Under the pieces are notes generated by a model that saw only the letters and a program-made list of their open reading frames with translations, ran no database searches and was not told where the DNA came from. The translations under genes were made by a program, and so were the position numbers. A stretch of DNA of 64,000 nucleotides from Apricaphanius iberus (Eukaryota > Chordata > Actinopteri > Cyprinodontiformes > Aphaniidae), in the NCBI GenBank assembly GCA_028564705.1, contig JAPXFQ010000065.1, forward strand, positions 868,001 through 932,000. Reading direction: 5' to 3'. Shown in pieces: positions 13,912 through 25,500 of this stretch; the first letter of the stretch is position 1, and each line of letters starts with the position of its first letter.

Positions 13912-14272
13912 CAGTAGTGTGCATACCTGTCCTTAGCAGGGTTGGTATAATTACCTGACAATTCGTGCAGGTTGGTTCAACCATTTCTCCACAAGATTCT
14001 GACAGTAGTTTGCTGACATTTTGGCCCATTCCTCCAGACAGAGCCCAGAATTCCAATCATTTTCCGGTCAGTTAACGTACCATCTCTTAGTGTCACCCAA
14101 TGTTTTAGATAATCACCTGCTTTAACACACCTGAATCAGATGATCCCAGTTCAGCAACAGCCTGTTTATCAGCCATCGGCTGAAATCAGGTGTGCTGAAG
14201 CAGGGCAACACCTGAACACGCAGGGCGGAGTACCTAGGGGTCGGAGGTTGGAAAAACACTGCCATAGCAAAA
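13912..14272. repeat. DNA-transposon end fragments
   Basis: The left half (TTTCTCCACAAGATTCTGACAG ... TTGGCCCATTCCTCCA) resembles non-coding termini of fish Tc1-like elements. The right half (CACCTGCTTTAACACACCTGAATCAG ... TCAGGTGTGCTGAAGCAGGG ... GGTTGGAAAAACACTG) is a second fragment with internal inverted symmetry. Neither is complete and boundaries are approximate. Confidence 0.45.
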
Positions 14273-15722
14273 GGTTCTTCAGTGTGGAAGCTCTTACTGA
14301 GAGAAGAAGACTAAGAGTTGGCAATCGTCAGAACCAGTGAAGAGTTAGTTAAGAACAAAAACTCGGAGGAAGGATGTAGGAAACTACTTTTAAAAAATTG
14401 GGCTTTTTTTCTTTGTTTTTTTACAGGAATAAGCCAGCTGTTTGTTCTAGCCTTCTATACAAGGCCAAGATTTCCACCAACAACAGGAACACAACGCTTT
14501 ACAGCGAAGTTACTGTTTTTTATTATTATTTGCATTTCATCCTCCAACCTCTACTACTCAGCATGCTTTATTTAGGAATATTAGCAGCCTTATGGAAATC
14601 TAAAGGGTAAGGGTTCATGTTACAGGCAGAGAATGCTAACTGTCTTACCATGGGGGCTGGAGTGTTGTGCGCTCCCAACAGGAGCAGGTAATAAGAGTCT
14701 GCACTATGTCACACCAATAATCAATCGATAGTCTGATCGGAGCCTTCTAAGCCCAAATAGAATCGAATCTTCAAGTGCCTCAAGATTGCCTCCCACACTG
14801 TGCAGGAGTATACACATGGCCAACACTAATCTTGATGGGGGAAAATATATAAAAGTAAATAATGAGTCTGGTTCCAAAAGCAGACAGAGAGCTAAGGAGA
14901 AACATATTTTACCTTGTTAGAGTTATTTTAACAGCAGATGTTTGCTCGGCAGCCTTACTCAGTAAATCTGTTTTATGTGAAAATCAATCTTTACCTGATT
15001 ACAGAGACAAACTAAGCCTTACAGTACCCTAATTTTATTCTGAGCTGTCAATAACTTACTCACAGAATAACGTATAGTAATTATGCGCGTCGAGTCACAC
15101 CTCATTAGAACTGCCATTGATAAACTTCGTCCCGTTAAACAGTGAAAGCCATCAGGACGACGAATGAGGGCTTATTTCTCGATCATGTTATGAACTTATT
15201 TTCACTCGCGAAAAGAGAGAGGAGAAACTACTGCTGTGCGTACATGCGGCCATCTTTAATATTAAAACCATAATCAGACCCTAATAAGATACAAATTGAC
15301 ATGACAAAACAAAAAAGTACGCTAAAGCACAAAGTCATTCTTTGGATTTGCATCGGAAATATCTGTAAGTCAAGTAATGTTGGCATACTTTTTTTTTGCA
15401 GTTCTCAAAACAACAAAGGTCTTCAATTTTTCTTTTTCTTGTTCTGGCTCACAATATCCAGAATGTTGGCAGGATGTGGATCAATCTTTGATCCTGTATT
15501 TTTTTTTACTAAACACCCTGGCTATTTATTGTGCTTCTTGATCATCTCCCGAGCGCCTGATCAAGAACCCTTTAGAAGACTTCCTGGATCCAGACATTGA
15601 ACCGCATCACCCCCCAACTACTCACACACAAGCAAACATTGTTGTTCCTGGTCCCACTACAGACATTTCCACAAATTCACTGAAAAACCAACTCCAACTT
15701 TTTGAGTTACGTTGCCAACTGA

Positions 15723-15723
<1 letters not shown>

Positions 15724-15779
<56 letters not shown>
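15724..15779 (+). repeat. Poly(A) run of 56
   Basis: An uninterrupted homopolymer of 56 A. No retroposed gene or LINE body was recognised next to it, so it may be simple slippage expansion. Length is liable to assembly error. Confidence 0.9.
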
Positions 15780-15783
<4 letters not shown>

Positions 15784-16514
15784 GGTGAAAACATGACATC
15801 CATGGCAGCACAGGGAAAAAAGACGAGAGGGATGTCCCTAGCTCCCCCAAAAACATGAATGCTGGACAAGTTAGGGTTAAAGAAAACTAGATAAAGTTTA
15901 AGAGTACAAACGGCATCACTGTTTCTATTAAAAAACAACCCAATTAGCGAGTAATGATGACATTTCTATTGCATTTTCGGGGGGAAAAAAACACAGAGCG
16001 GGTCGTTTTTAATGCTTGTTTGGGGAGGAAGGGAGAATTAAAGCGACTACCTTCCCCAGCTTCATTCATGCCAACATCCTCAATAATCTCTCAGTGCCAG
16101 GGTGCCGTCTTTTTGTAATGCATCATCGCTGATACAGCAACAAAAGGCAGGGGGGGCAGAGTATTTTATTAACATGCTCCTCGTGTGCTTGTGTCGCTCA
16201 GAGTGCCTCGGGAGTCGCTGGCTGTAGTTCTACCCATCTCCCCTCCATACATTTAGTCAATGATAGAAGGACAGTGTGTGCAAGGGCACGGCAGATAGGA
16301 GGACTGGTGTTCAGCCAAGGTTCTTTTTTATTCTTTTTCCTTCATTGTCTGCTTTCATCCGAGGCTCAGTCTGCTGCGCGCGCTCCGTTACTCGATTTCT
16401 GTCTGCTTTTCGTTCTTCTTAATTTTTTTTTTTTGGTAACACTTGCTGCCACCAGTAGCCCCATGAGCACGGCTCCACACTGGCACCTGTTGATGAATCA
16501 GCGGCATAGCACAT

Positions 16515-16534
16515 TCACACACACACACACACAC
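16515..16534. repeat. (CA)n microsatellite
   Basis: A pure CA run; a second one, about 22 nt, lies at 16703-16725. Confidence 0.9.
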
Positions 16535-17289
16535 AGAGAAACGTGCTTGCTTGCAAACACGGAAAACAAAATAAACTCAAACTTTGCAGTAGGCCGTCGA
16601 TCCGAAACTATTGTCTTTTTGGAGGATGGATAGCAGGAGTCAGTTTTCTATCTGAAAAGCCTGAAGCAATGGTGAGTCAAAGTGAGATGACTCAGCTTTA
16701 TACACACAGACACACACACACACACCTCCTGATCCGGCAGAACGCAGAGACACACGGGGTAGCAGAGATACAAGTGGACCTTGGAGGCAGCCGGGGAACA
16801 TGACACTGTCAGCTGGAGGAGTGTCAGCCACTCGGCCGAGACGTTCTGCATCCAAAGTTTTAGCCGGAGGTTAATGGTTAACTGGTAAGCATCACAGCTG
16901 ATAGAGACAGTGCTGCAGAAGCAGAAACAGACCCGTCATCTCCAGGGATAACACTGGGAGCCTTGTAATGCAGCACTTTAAAAGCTTCCCCTGGAAACAC
17001 CCAGGCAGGCAGAGCGGGCTGAGACGACGAACTGCGAATACGCTCTGACCGATGAACTTCCAGACCCTCCCCACATCCACCAGCGAGGACCTACGAGAAA
17101 CCACAGACGTCTCCCTCGGGTAGCGCTTTTCTACATGGCAGAATTCATCAGGAGCTTTGTAAGAAACGCCTTACAGACCCTTTATCGCTTAAACAGAACC
17201 TCAGAGTGTGGACGCACATGCAGCTAAAAGTACTGAGGTTCTATTTCTCAATGTCTATTTGTCTATTTTGTGATTGTCTTTTTTTTGGT

Positions 17290-17625
17290 CTGCTGCCAGT
17301 AGTGATGGAGCATCAAGGCGGAGGAGGTGCGATCTTTCACCTCCGGTCAGCAACATGTTTAATATTGTTGGGGAGAAAAAACTAAATTTCGCTGGTTTAT
17401 CTTTAGTTATATGATAGTAATAATAATGATTCTATGATGACATGCTATGTCTGATTACATGTTAATTGCTCACAAATATCAATAATAATTTAAGACAGAA
17501 AACAGATTCATGTCAACATGCAAACTTGCATTTCTATTTCTTGCTATTAGAGCACCTTATGCTGTCCCCGACACCATCTTGGTCCCCGCGGGCACCACGT
17601 TGGTGACCCCTGCTCTACCAAACAC
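17290..17625. repeat. MITE-like repeat remnant
   Basis: It contains GTGATGGAGCATCAAGGCGG near the left and CACCATCTTGGTCCCCGCGGGCACCACGTTGGTGACCCCTGCTCT near the right, a palindromic GGTCCCCGCGGGCACC terminal motif common in fish non-autonomous elements. Boundaries and class are uncertain. Confidence 0.35.
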
Positions 17626-20600
17626 TCCACCCAAGCAGCCCGACATAGTTGCAACATTACAGATGTCGTGTTGCTATGACGACTGTAATTCGAAATGCTG
17701 TAAAATGAAAAAAAATTTCAAAAATGTTTCGATTCCTGAAAAAATGTATTGACTTCCAGGGATAGTAATGCATCCATGTCTTGACCCTAGATAACATTCC
17801 CACGTCGAGCGGCGAGAGGAGCCCGGAGCCCGAGTCGAAGGTGTCAAACGTGGCCAAAACTTTTAGACCTTTAACCGTGGGATTAATGCAGCGGGACGGC
17901 CAAAAAACAAATACCGGATTTATTGCAGCGGATGGATCCAAATCCTGTCTGGCAGCCGTGATTTTAGACGCTGGAGAACCAGCATTCCGAGCTAAGATGT
18001 TTAAAAAAAGAAAGAAAAAGAAACCGATAGTGCTGAAAGGTAGAACTCTGTTTCTATGCGTCTTTCTTCCAGACCGGAAAACAAGATCGTTTCTACAGAT
18101 GCAGCACTGTGTCAAGGAGCACCGAACGCTTGTGGCGTCACCCTGACTCCAAACGTTAGAAGGGTGTGCATGAGAAAGTGCAGTGCAGACGGCTCAGAGG
18201 GGAAAATCGTCAATTTCAGAAATATGTTGAATCAAACATACACAGGAAAAAAAAAACTCACGAATCTGATCCTTCCAGTGATCCAAACAGCATGCTATTG
18301 TATTGTTGCGTGTTGTGTCTTGATAGATTTTACTCTGGAACGTTACATTGTACACTTGTGCAACTAAAAGAGCCCAATTAGCAGCGGCATAAACGGTAAA
18401 TATATCATTAAAGGTAAAGAGAAGGCTGCTACAGAAGCCCAGCGTCAGTAGACGACCAGCCGCTGCAGACGCCACGCAGTGTTGCAAAGCAATCCCTTCT
18501 TTGGAGATATTTTGGTGCAAAAAGACAAGAAAATCCAAGGCCCATGTTTGCCAAGTAGCTTCAGCAAACGTTTCGAGCAAAAGAAGTGGCTTGGGAGTGT
18601 TATACTTGCAAAAAGTGAGGAAATAACTTCAAAGCTTTCCAGAGGAACAAAAAAGGAGATTAAGGAGACATCGGGAAAGTTAACTGGAAAAGTTGTAACC
18701 TCTACCTGTGCAGAAATTAGTTTATAATCAAGAGAGAGGGACTTCTGCTGATGCTAACAATGCTAACTGTGATAATCACTAATAAACATTTTGAACCATT
18801 TAAAAAACTGTCAGCATAACGTCCCAGGATCCGTTTGGCTAAGGTATTGTTGTATTTCTCTTTATTTTCCGCATAAGCAGAGTGTCAGCTTAACTCATGA
18901 ATCATTAATGACTGTTCATGGAAATGAGGTGGGTTTTTTTCTATTTCTTTACAAAACTAGAACAAAATCAGCAGCACATGTTTCAGTAAAAGATATTCCG
19001 GAGCAGGAAACCATCGGCAGATATTTTAAAATGCAGATGCCCCCCACCCCCGCCAAAAAAAGAGACCAGGCTGAGAGCAGATCAGATTTTTATTCACTAA
19101 TTTATGGAGCTGTCGGTGACTGACTTTGTTTTGGTGAATTTCTTTCTGCTACCACAATGTTCTAAAATGTTTTAGTCACAGCTTGCAGTTCTGAGCCAAT
19201 AACACCGAAGCAATAACCTCCAAACCGAACGAGCCTCTTGGAAGGTCAAAAAGCTGATCCCCAGATTGGCCAAATATCTGACTCAACCCAGCGGCTGCAC
19301 ACTGACGCAAATACTATTGAACATTTTAGATGATGATGAGTATAATCTGATTGATAACTTGGCTCTATTGTCGTAAAAATCATCCTAAATGTCCATTTTG
19401 ACAACAGCTTTGGTGTTTAAAGTTGCATTTTGGGCTTGAGCAAAGCACTGCAGCTCTCTGCCTTTCGCCCTAGGTCTGCAGAGGTTTCGCGGCAGCCCAC
19501 TCTTAGCACGGATGAAAAACATTCACAATTAGCTGCTGCAGCACACACAACGCTGGCCCAGCTGGTTGGCTGTTTGCGTGGGTAGATAATTCAGACTGAA
19601 GTACAGGAGCAAAGTGACCTTATGTACGGACATGAAATCAATTTTCCGTGATGCGGCTGATCAACACTTTTCACTTTTTTCGTCGGTATCTCCGGCCTTG
19701 ATTTGGCGTCTGAACATCACAGAGGGGAGAGAACTCGTTTTATGGCAGACAAGAGAGCAATGTGATATTTGATGGCGCCTTCTGATTTAGGTGAGCAAAC
19801 GTTGACGAGATCCAGAGGGACGTTTGGAATTCGGTGTTCAGATTACCTGGAGCCTGTCAACCTTCTGCAGATGGATCGGGAATCCCTGTTGGGAGGAATT
19901 CTGTCCTAGCGCTGTAAATCTGTCAGGGTTCGCAGCGAGGCGCTCGTCGCTGAAGCCCTCGTTAACTTAAAGCGTGACAGATGGAAAACCCCCCGCCCCT
20001 TCAAAAAGTCAGCATCCCAACGAGCTTTGGCTTCCACCCATACAGAGACACACACACGCCGGGCCAGCTTCCCCTTACACTAATGACCTTTAGGTAACAT
20101 TGGTGAATGTCTTATACTTGCTCAGTTTTTGGCAGCCTGCTCATTAGCGAGGGAGGCAAGCTAAGACTTTTCCTCCCCGCCCACTTTTCCCTGCAGCTGC
20201 TCGCCTTCCTCCCTAGCGCCCCTCACAGCAGCTTTTGGCGGGATCTGTTGTATTTAACTGGGAAGCGAGGCTCGATAGGAGAGTTCACGCCATCCACCAC
20301 CTGTAAGCTCACACATCAACCTTGAAGATGACAGTGTAGGACAACGGCCAAAAACCCAGCCAGTTATTAGTCAGTCGGTCCTTCAGACGTCAAATGTATG
20401 TAGCCGAACATCTGGGAAGCAGTCAAGAGACCAGGGGCGGCTCTGGAGGAGCTGCAGAGATGCACAGCTGAGCGGGGAGAATCTGTAACAGGGCAGCTAT
20501 TATCCATTCGCTCCTTAAATCTGACCTTTTTGCAAGAGAGGCGAGGAGCTAACAAAAGACGGCCTTTAAAACTCCCAGTTTGCCTCAAGCCAAGCAGACG

Positions 20601-20779
20601 AGACAGAAAACGGGTGGAAGAAAGTGCTCAGATGAGAACAAATCAAACCTTCTGTCTTATATGCAAATCCCCTTTAAAATACCATTTGCAATAAGAAACT
20701 TTTTTGAGGTTCACGTTCCAGCAGGACCCCAACGGACGGTTTAGATCGGTGGGAGCTGGGAGCTAATTCAAGCGCTAAC

Positions 20780-21079
20780 CTGTTTTCTCTTAGTCTCTTC
20801 CTACAGTAGGTGCTCCTGACCCGCCCTGCTTGACAACCCTGACTTAGATGACTGAGCCTGGTTCTGCTGGAGGTTTCTTCCTGTTAAAAGGGAGTTTTTC
20901 CTCTCCACTGTCGCTTCATGCTTGCTCAGTGTGAGGGATTGCTGAGAAGTCACAACGCAATCTTCTGTGGTTCTCTAATTCCTAAATTAAACATTGTATT
21001 GTAATAACTCTTCTTGTAAAGTGCCTTGACATGACATCTGTTGTGAAATGGCGCTATATAAATAAACTGAATTGAATTG
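20780..21079 (+). repeat. LINE 3'-end / SINE-like tail
   Basis: Non-coding 3' region of a teleost retroposon. It has a GAGCCTGGTTCTGCTGGAGG segment, AAAAGGGAGTTTTTCCTCTCCACTGTCGC, then AAGTGCCTTGACATGACAT and the terminal GGCGCTATATAAATAAACTGAATTGAATTG. This tail type recurs across percomorph genomes as the 3' end of truncated L2-like copies. The reverse-transcriptase part is absent. Confidence 0.65.
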
Positions 21080-21542
21080 GTGTTCACATTCAGCTCTCAA
21101 GAACTGGTGGACTGCATGTTTTAGATGTTCATCATAGGGACATTTACAATTAACCAGTTAACTGCCATTAATGGCGTGACAGAGCATCATTTTTGCCCAA
21201 TTAACTGCAGTTTGTGTCCTCCTACTGAGGTTCTCTGTGATATATTCTGTGCCACTAGAGGGCGGGAGAGAATCGCTATCAAAATGTGTCTAATCCAGAA
21301 CAGTGAGTGAGAGGTGAGCTCGTCATGTGGGATTAAATAACATTCACACAAAAATGTAAACTGTCTGAACTTGCAGCAGCAGGGGGCGCCGAGTGACGGC
21401 TCCGCATCGTCGAGTGTCGCCTGGCAGGATGTGGAGAAGAAGCCGCACAAAAAAACTGAACCCAGCGCAGCGCCGACTCCGCCAGGGTGGCGCTTATTTT
21501 GCAGCTGCACCAAATTTGGGAGATTATCGATCACTCCTCCTC

Positions 21543-21573
21543 GGGGGGGGCGAAGGGGGGGGGGGGGGGGGGG
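21543..21573 (+). repeat. Poly(G) tract (8 + 19 G)
   Basis: Eight G, CGAA, then 19 G. Similar 15-G runs occur at 13028-13042 and 35045-35059. Such runs can fold as G-quadruplexes and are error-prone in sequencing. Confidence 0.9.
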
Positions 21574-22436
21574 TTATGTGTGTCGCTTATAGGCTAACTA
21601 ACGTCGCTTTCACTCATCCCACTGGCACCGACACTTGTATTTGTATGTTATACCGGGTGTGCTATTTCATTGGTGCATTCAACTTATATTAAAATGAGTG
21701 GATGAAAAAAGTTTGGTTTGATTTACTGGGCGTATATAAAGTTGGTTTGGAGGTTTTATTGACTTCACTAACTATTTAAACAACATTTAGAAGACATACA
21801 TCCCCAGTTTACCATGTTTTTCCATCCATCACAGAAGAAAATTCAACTAACTGCCTGTAATTTGTAAAAATTGGACAAAGTGGGGCGTGGCTACGCTTGC
21901 AAGGCACTGTATTGAAATAATATTCATCTAGGTGATGCATTTTTGGCCTGACTCTTAACCAGCTCGTGGTTGAATGGAGAAGAGCGTCAGCGTTCAGAGA
22001 ACACCCTCGCTCCGCTTTGCGAGACAACCACGATAAGATTCCGAGGCGATAAACGCTTTGACCTCAGTGTCGCTCACCATGATCAGATAAAATAAATTAT
22101 TCCAACTTCTGCGGGCCAAAAATAAAAACATATTTTCCACAGAAAGCGTCTCAAATGAACGTCTCCCGCGGCCATCTGGTATACCAACCCCAGAACTTGG
22201 GAGCTAATTAAAATCCTAATCGGCCCAATTTGCTGTTTATGACGGCATGCGGTGGAATTTAAATGAGAAAGACGCCGTTATCGGTTATGAGTGCAGGGGG
22301 AAAGAGGGGAGACTTTACTGGAGCGTTAGAATCCGCTGATCTTGTGAATTTATCATCAGCCGTCTCTGTGGAACATCCCTGCTGAGCTTCTGTTCACTTG
22401 GGGTCTCTGGAAGGGGGAGGCTTTGCTCTCAGTTAC

Positions 22437-22593
22437 CTTCATCAAAGTCTGCGTCATCCTCGGTGTGCTGGGGGAAGGGGAAGCAGTTGGTGATCTCTAG
22501 CCGGTCGTCCACTACCAGGCCCAGCAGGACGCCCTGGACCACTTCGCTGCCCTGGCCCTCTTCCTGGTAGTGCTTGATAATCTTCAACACCAC
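22437..22593 (-). CDS. eif3h: eif3h coding exon 2 (MPN domain)
   Basis: This is a 157-nt exon flanked by a TTTTGCAG acceptor (right) and a GTAACT donor (left). Its 52 complete codons encode the first half of the MPN domain, from [13 protein letters not shown] to [10 protein letters not shown]. It is nearly identical to mammalian eIF3h, with conservative changes only (GSEVV for GTEVV, VVDDR for VVEDR). It ends in phase 1. Confidence 0.97.
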
Positions 22594-25500
22594 CTGCAAA
22601 AGCAAAGGAAAAAAAAACAAAAAAAAACACAAAACATTAGTCAAAAGATTTAAGGAGAGCAAGAGGAAATGAGTGCAGAGGCAAGCTACGGAGGTCCTTC
22701 TATACTAGAAATGTCATTTGATTGTCTGACCTGGAGTTTCATTTCCTGCTGTTTCTACTTTATTATCCTTTGATTTGTGTCATCAGGTTTAAATGCACCT
22801 CTGCGTGTTAGGCAGATTAGTCCCGATCACTGTGATTTAGAGAATTTTTATTCCGCAGGTTTCTTCTTCAGAAGCTAAAACGGGTTCCCTTGCCGACTCA
22901 TTTCTCCCCGTTCTGCGGTTTTACTGCAGCACAAACATATTAGGCTGCTTAATTTACATAAAATGGGACGATACCAACGACAGCTGTGTGACCTTTGAAT
23001 GTAGTTAGCTGTACAGTAAAAAACTATATTACCTAACGATATATAATGTATTGCTCTGTGAAAGTAATCCATTATTCATGAAGAATTGTTCCTTAAACAC
23101 ACAGACGCAGCATTTAGAAAGGGACTATATTTGTGGAGCACGTTGGAAGATTAGAACTCTGAAAAACAAGAGGAATTATGTTCAGTGCTGCTATAAAATG
23201 TTAATGATGCTTGTACAGACGCTTTTTTTTAAAAACAAAGGAAGCATTTTAATCTGTCTAAATGTGACAAACATGTCGGGGCGCCGCAGCAAACACAATG
23301 TGACACTGAAAAAGTCCACTAATGTGCGGTTATTTTTCCCAGTGGCTTCCCAGATAAACCAACAACCAGTTTATCTCCTCTGAAGCCTACATTAGAAACC
23401 GCTTAACTACGTCAGATAACAAACTAAGAGCTTACACATAGTCAGGTCTGACGTTCCAGCTTTGCCTCAGCATCCAAATATTTGCTATATTTAGACTTTT
23501 GCAGCGCCTCGCAAAAGCTTTAAAGTCGGATTAAAAAACAAAAAAAGTCAAAAACAGCTCATCCTTTTCCCTCCTCTTCCCAATTACCCTCCACTTTGCG
23601 TTGGTCCGCCGCATAAAACCCCCTAACTATATGCACAGAAGTTTGTGGCTATGTCGCTTCTTGTTCAAGCCGCTGCGGCAAAACCCGAGTCGAACACGCA
23701 GACATCTGACCAAAGCCAGAACCAATGTAGAAGCCTGCAGTAGGTGCTTTAATGGACTGGACTGACACACATTAACAGGGCTCTGCTGAACCCTGATGAG
23801 AGAGTGAGGAGGTAAATCAATCATTTGAGGGAGGAGGAGGAGGAGGAGGAGGGGGAAGGTAGAATACTAGAGATGTGCAAGGGCATCAATTTTGATCATA
23901 AGATATGTATAACAATTAGTGTTGGGCAAGTTACAAAACAAATTCTAATATATTTAATAGGACTAGTTACAGCTTTAAAGATATAATATGTTAGCATTAC
24001 ATATTACTGTCTCAAAATGTGTCTGAGTTACACTACTTTAAGTCACTTTGACGAGGCAAATACATTGTTAACACTATTTTATAGGGATGCCACGATACCA
24101 ATTTTTTCACACCGATACAATACCAATACTTGGATCTGACGCCGAGTATCAATGCCCACACTAAAAGAATGCAATGAATTAGAAGACAGGTTTTATTTTA
24201 TTCCTTTATTGTCATGGTGAATCAGGGGGTGAATGATGGTGAATTAGATAAGTTAATAAAAATGACCACAAAACTAAAATTTCACATGAATAATAAACAT
24301 TTTCTGTGAAATTATTGCAGCGTTTCCACATTTTTGGTATCGGTTCGTGGTATTGGTTAACAAACCAATAGTGATACGAGTACATTAGAACCCAGATACG
24401 CGACACCACTGTCGGCATCCCGATCATTTTATTAAACTTCAGGTTTAAACTGCTTTTTCATGTCTTCTATCTGATGGTAATCTTTGTTAAATTGCATCGA
24501 AAAGAGGGCGCTGTAAGTGCTCGTCATAAAGATGATTGACACAATTTGATTCCTGAGACTGAGCAGTCTTTCAAAAACTCCAAGTGGGGTCCGTCACAAA
24601 TAGGTAAATGCTTGAGAAATACCAGTCAATACCAGTAGAGGCAACGAACGGGTATCTCTATTTTAGAAATCAAATGAAAGATGAAAAACAGGGCTTGAAG
24701 TCTTGAGGGCTGAGAGGCGGGAAAGTTTGGGAAGCATTTATTCTACGGTGTCCAACTGGATTAGGTTCGCTGCAATAGTTGGGTGGAAAAACAAATTCAA
24801 AATTGCTTGTAACTTGAGTTACTGAAATTGTAATGAGGATTTTATTCCTGGTCATTTTATAGGTAATGCGTTGCATCACTCAGTTACTGAAAAAAGTAAT
24901 AAATTCCTGTAACTAGTTACGTTTGTAACAAGTTCCTCCCAACAATGATCACAATGCATGGGAAAAATACAATATATTGCGATACTATAAGTATGAATAT
25001 AAATTTAACTGTAGAAAAACTGTCAGAGTATTCTGAACCTGTTTCATACTTAAAACATCCAGTTTTTTTAGTAGATCTAGTTGATCCACTGGAACGATGA
25101 AGGTGAAAACAGCCTCCAAATAGCGGTCAGACCGTTCATTTTACAATATAAATAACTGTAACGGTTCCATTCAAGTTCTAAAAAATAAAAATCAATACAT
25201 TGCTTCTGAATATCGATATAATATTACTAGGGATGCACCGATACCGATACTGGTATCGAATATCAGCCCCGATACTGCCTAATGTACTGGTATCGGTATC
25301 CATTAAACTTAACAGATACCATGAACCGATTTTCAAAATGGGAAAAATCTGCAACAAATTCAACAAAAAAGATTAATTTTTCACTTGAAATTTTATTTTT
25401 GTGGTAATTTTTTATTTTACATCTGTTATTTTGTCTCACTTATGTTTAGTTTGTAAAGTCTGGTGCCTTTAGTCTCTTCAAGAAAGGCACCAGAAGTTAT

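Larger units (their letters stand above)
1..22436 (-). other. eif3h: eif3h intron 2 (partial), non-coding with dispersed repeats
   Basis: No exon of any recognised gene was found here on either strand. The open frames are short, unconserved and often built on low-complexity runs. What can be recognised is listed separately: a Tc1-like relic (5040-5570), two related repeats (2395, 10418), a hAT-like MITE (11419), transposon-end fragments (13912, 17290), a LINE 3' tail (20780), microsatellites and homopolymers. Stretches such as 2650-5040, 5600-10400 and 14300-20780 otherwise look like ordinary unique intron sequence. Confidence 0.75.

Noticed and set aside
16274..16633. 119-codon plus-strand open frame
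   Set aside because: Built on poly-T (Phe/Leu) and CA-repeat (Thr/His) low complexity; no family resemblance and no splice context.
17657..18115. 152-codon minus-strand open frame overlapping a 121-codon plus-strand one
   Set aside because: Two opposed frames over the same DNA, starting in repeat-like text, no recognisable domain; chance frames in intron 2 of eif3h.
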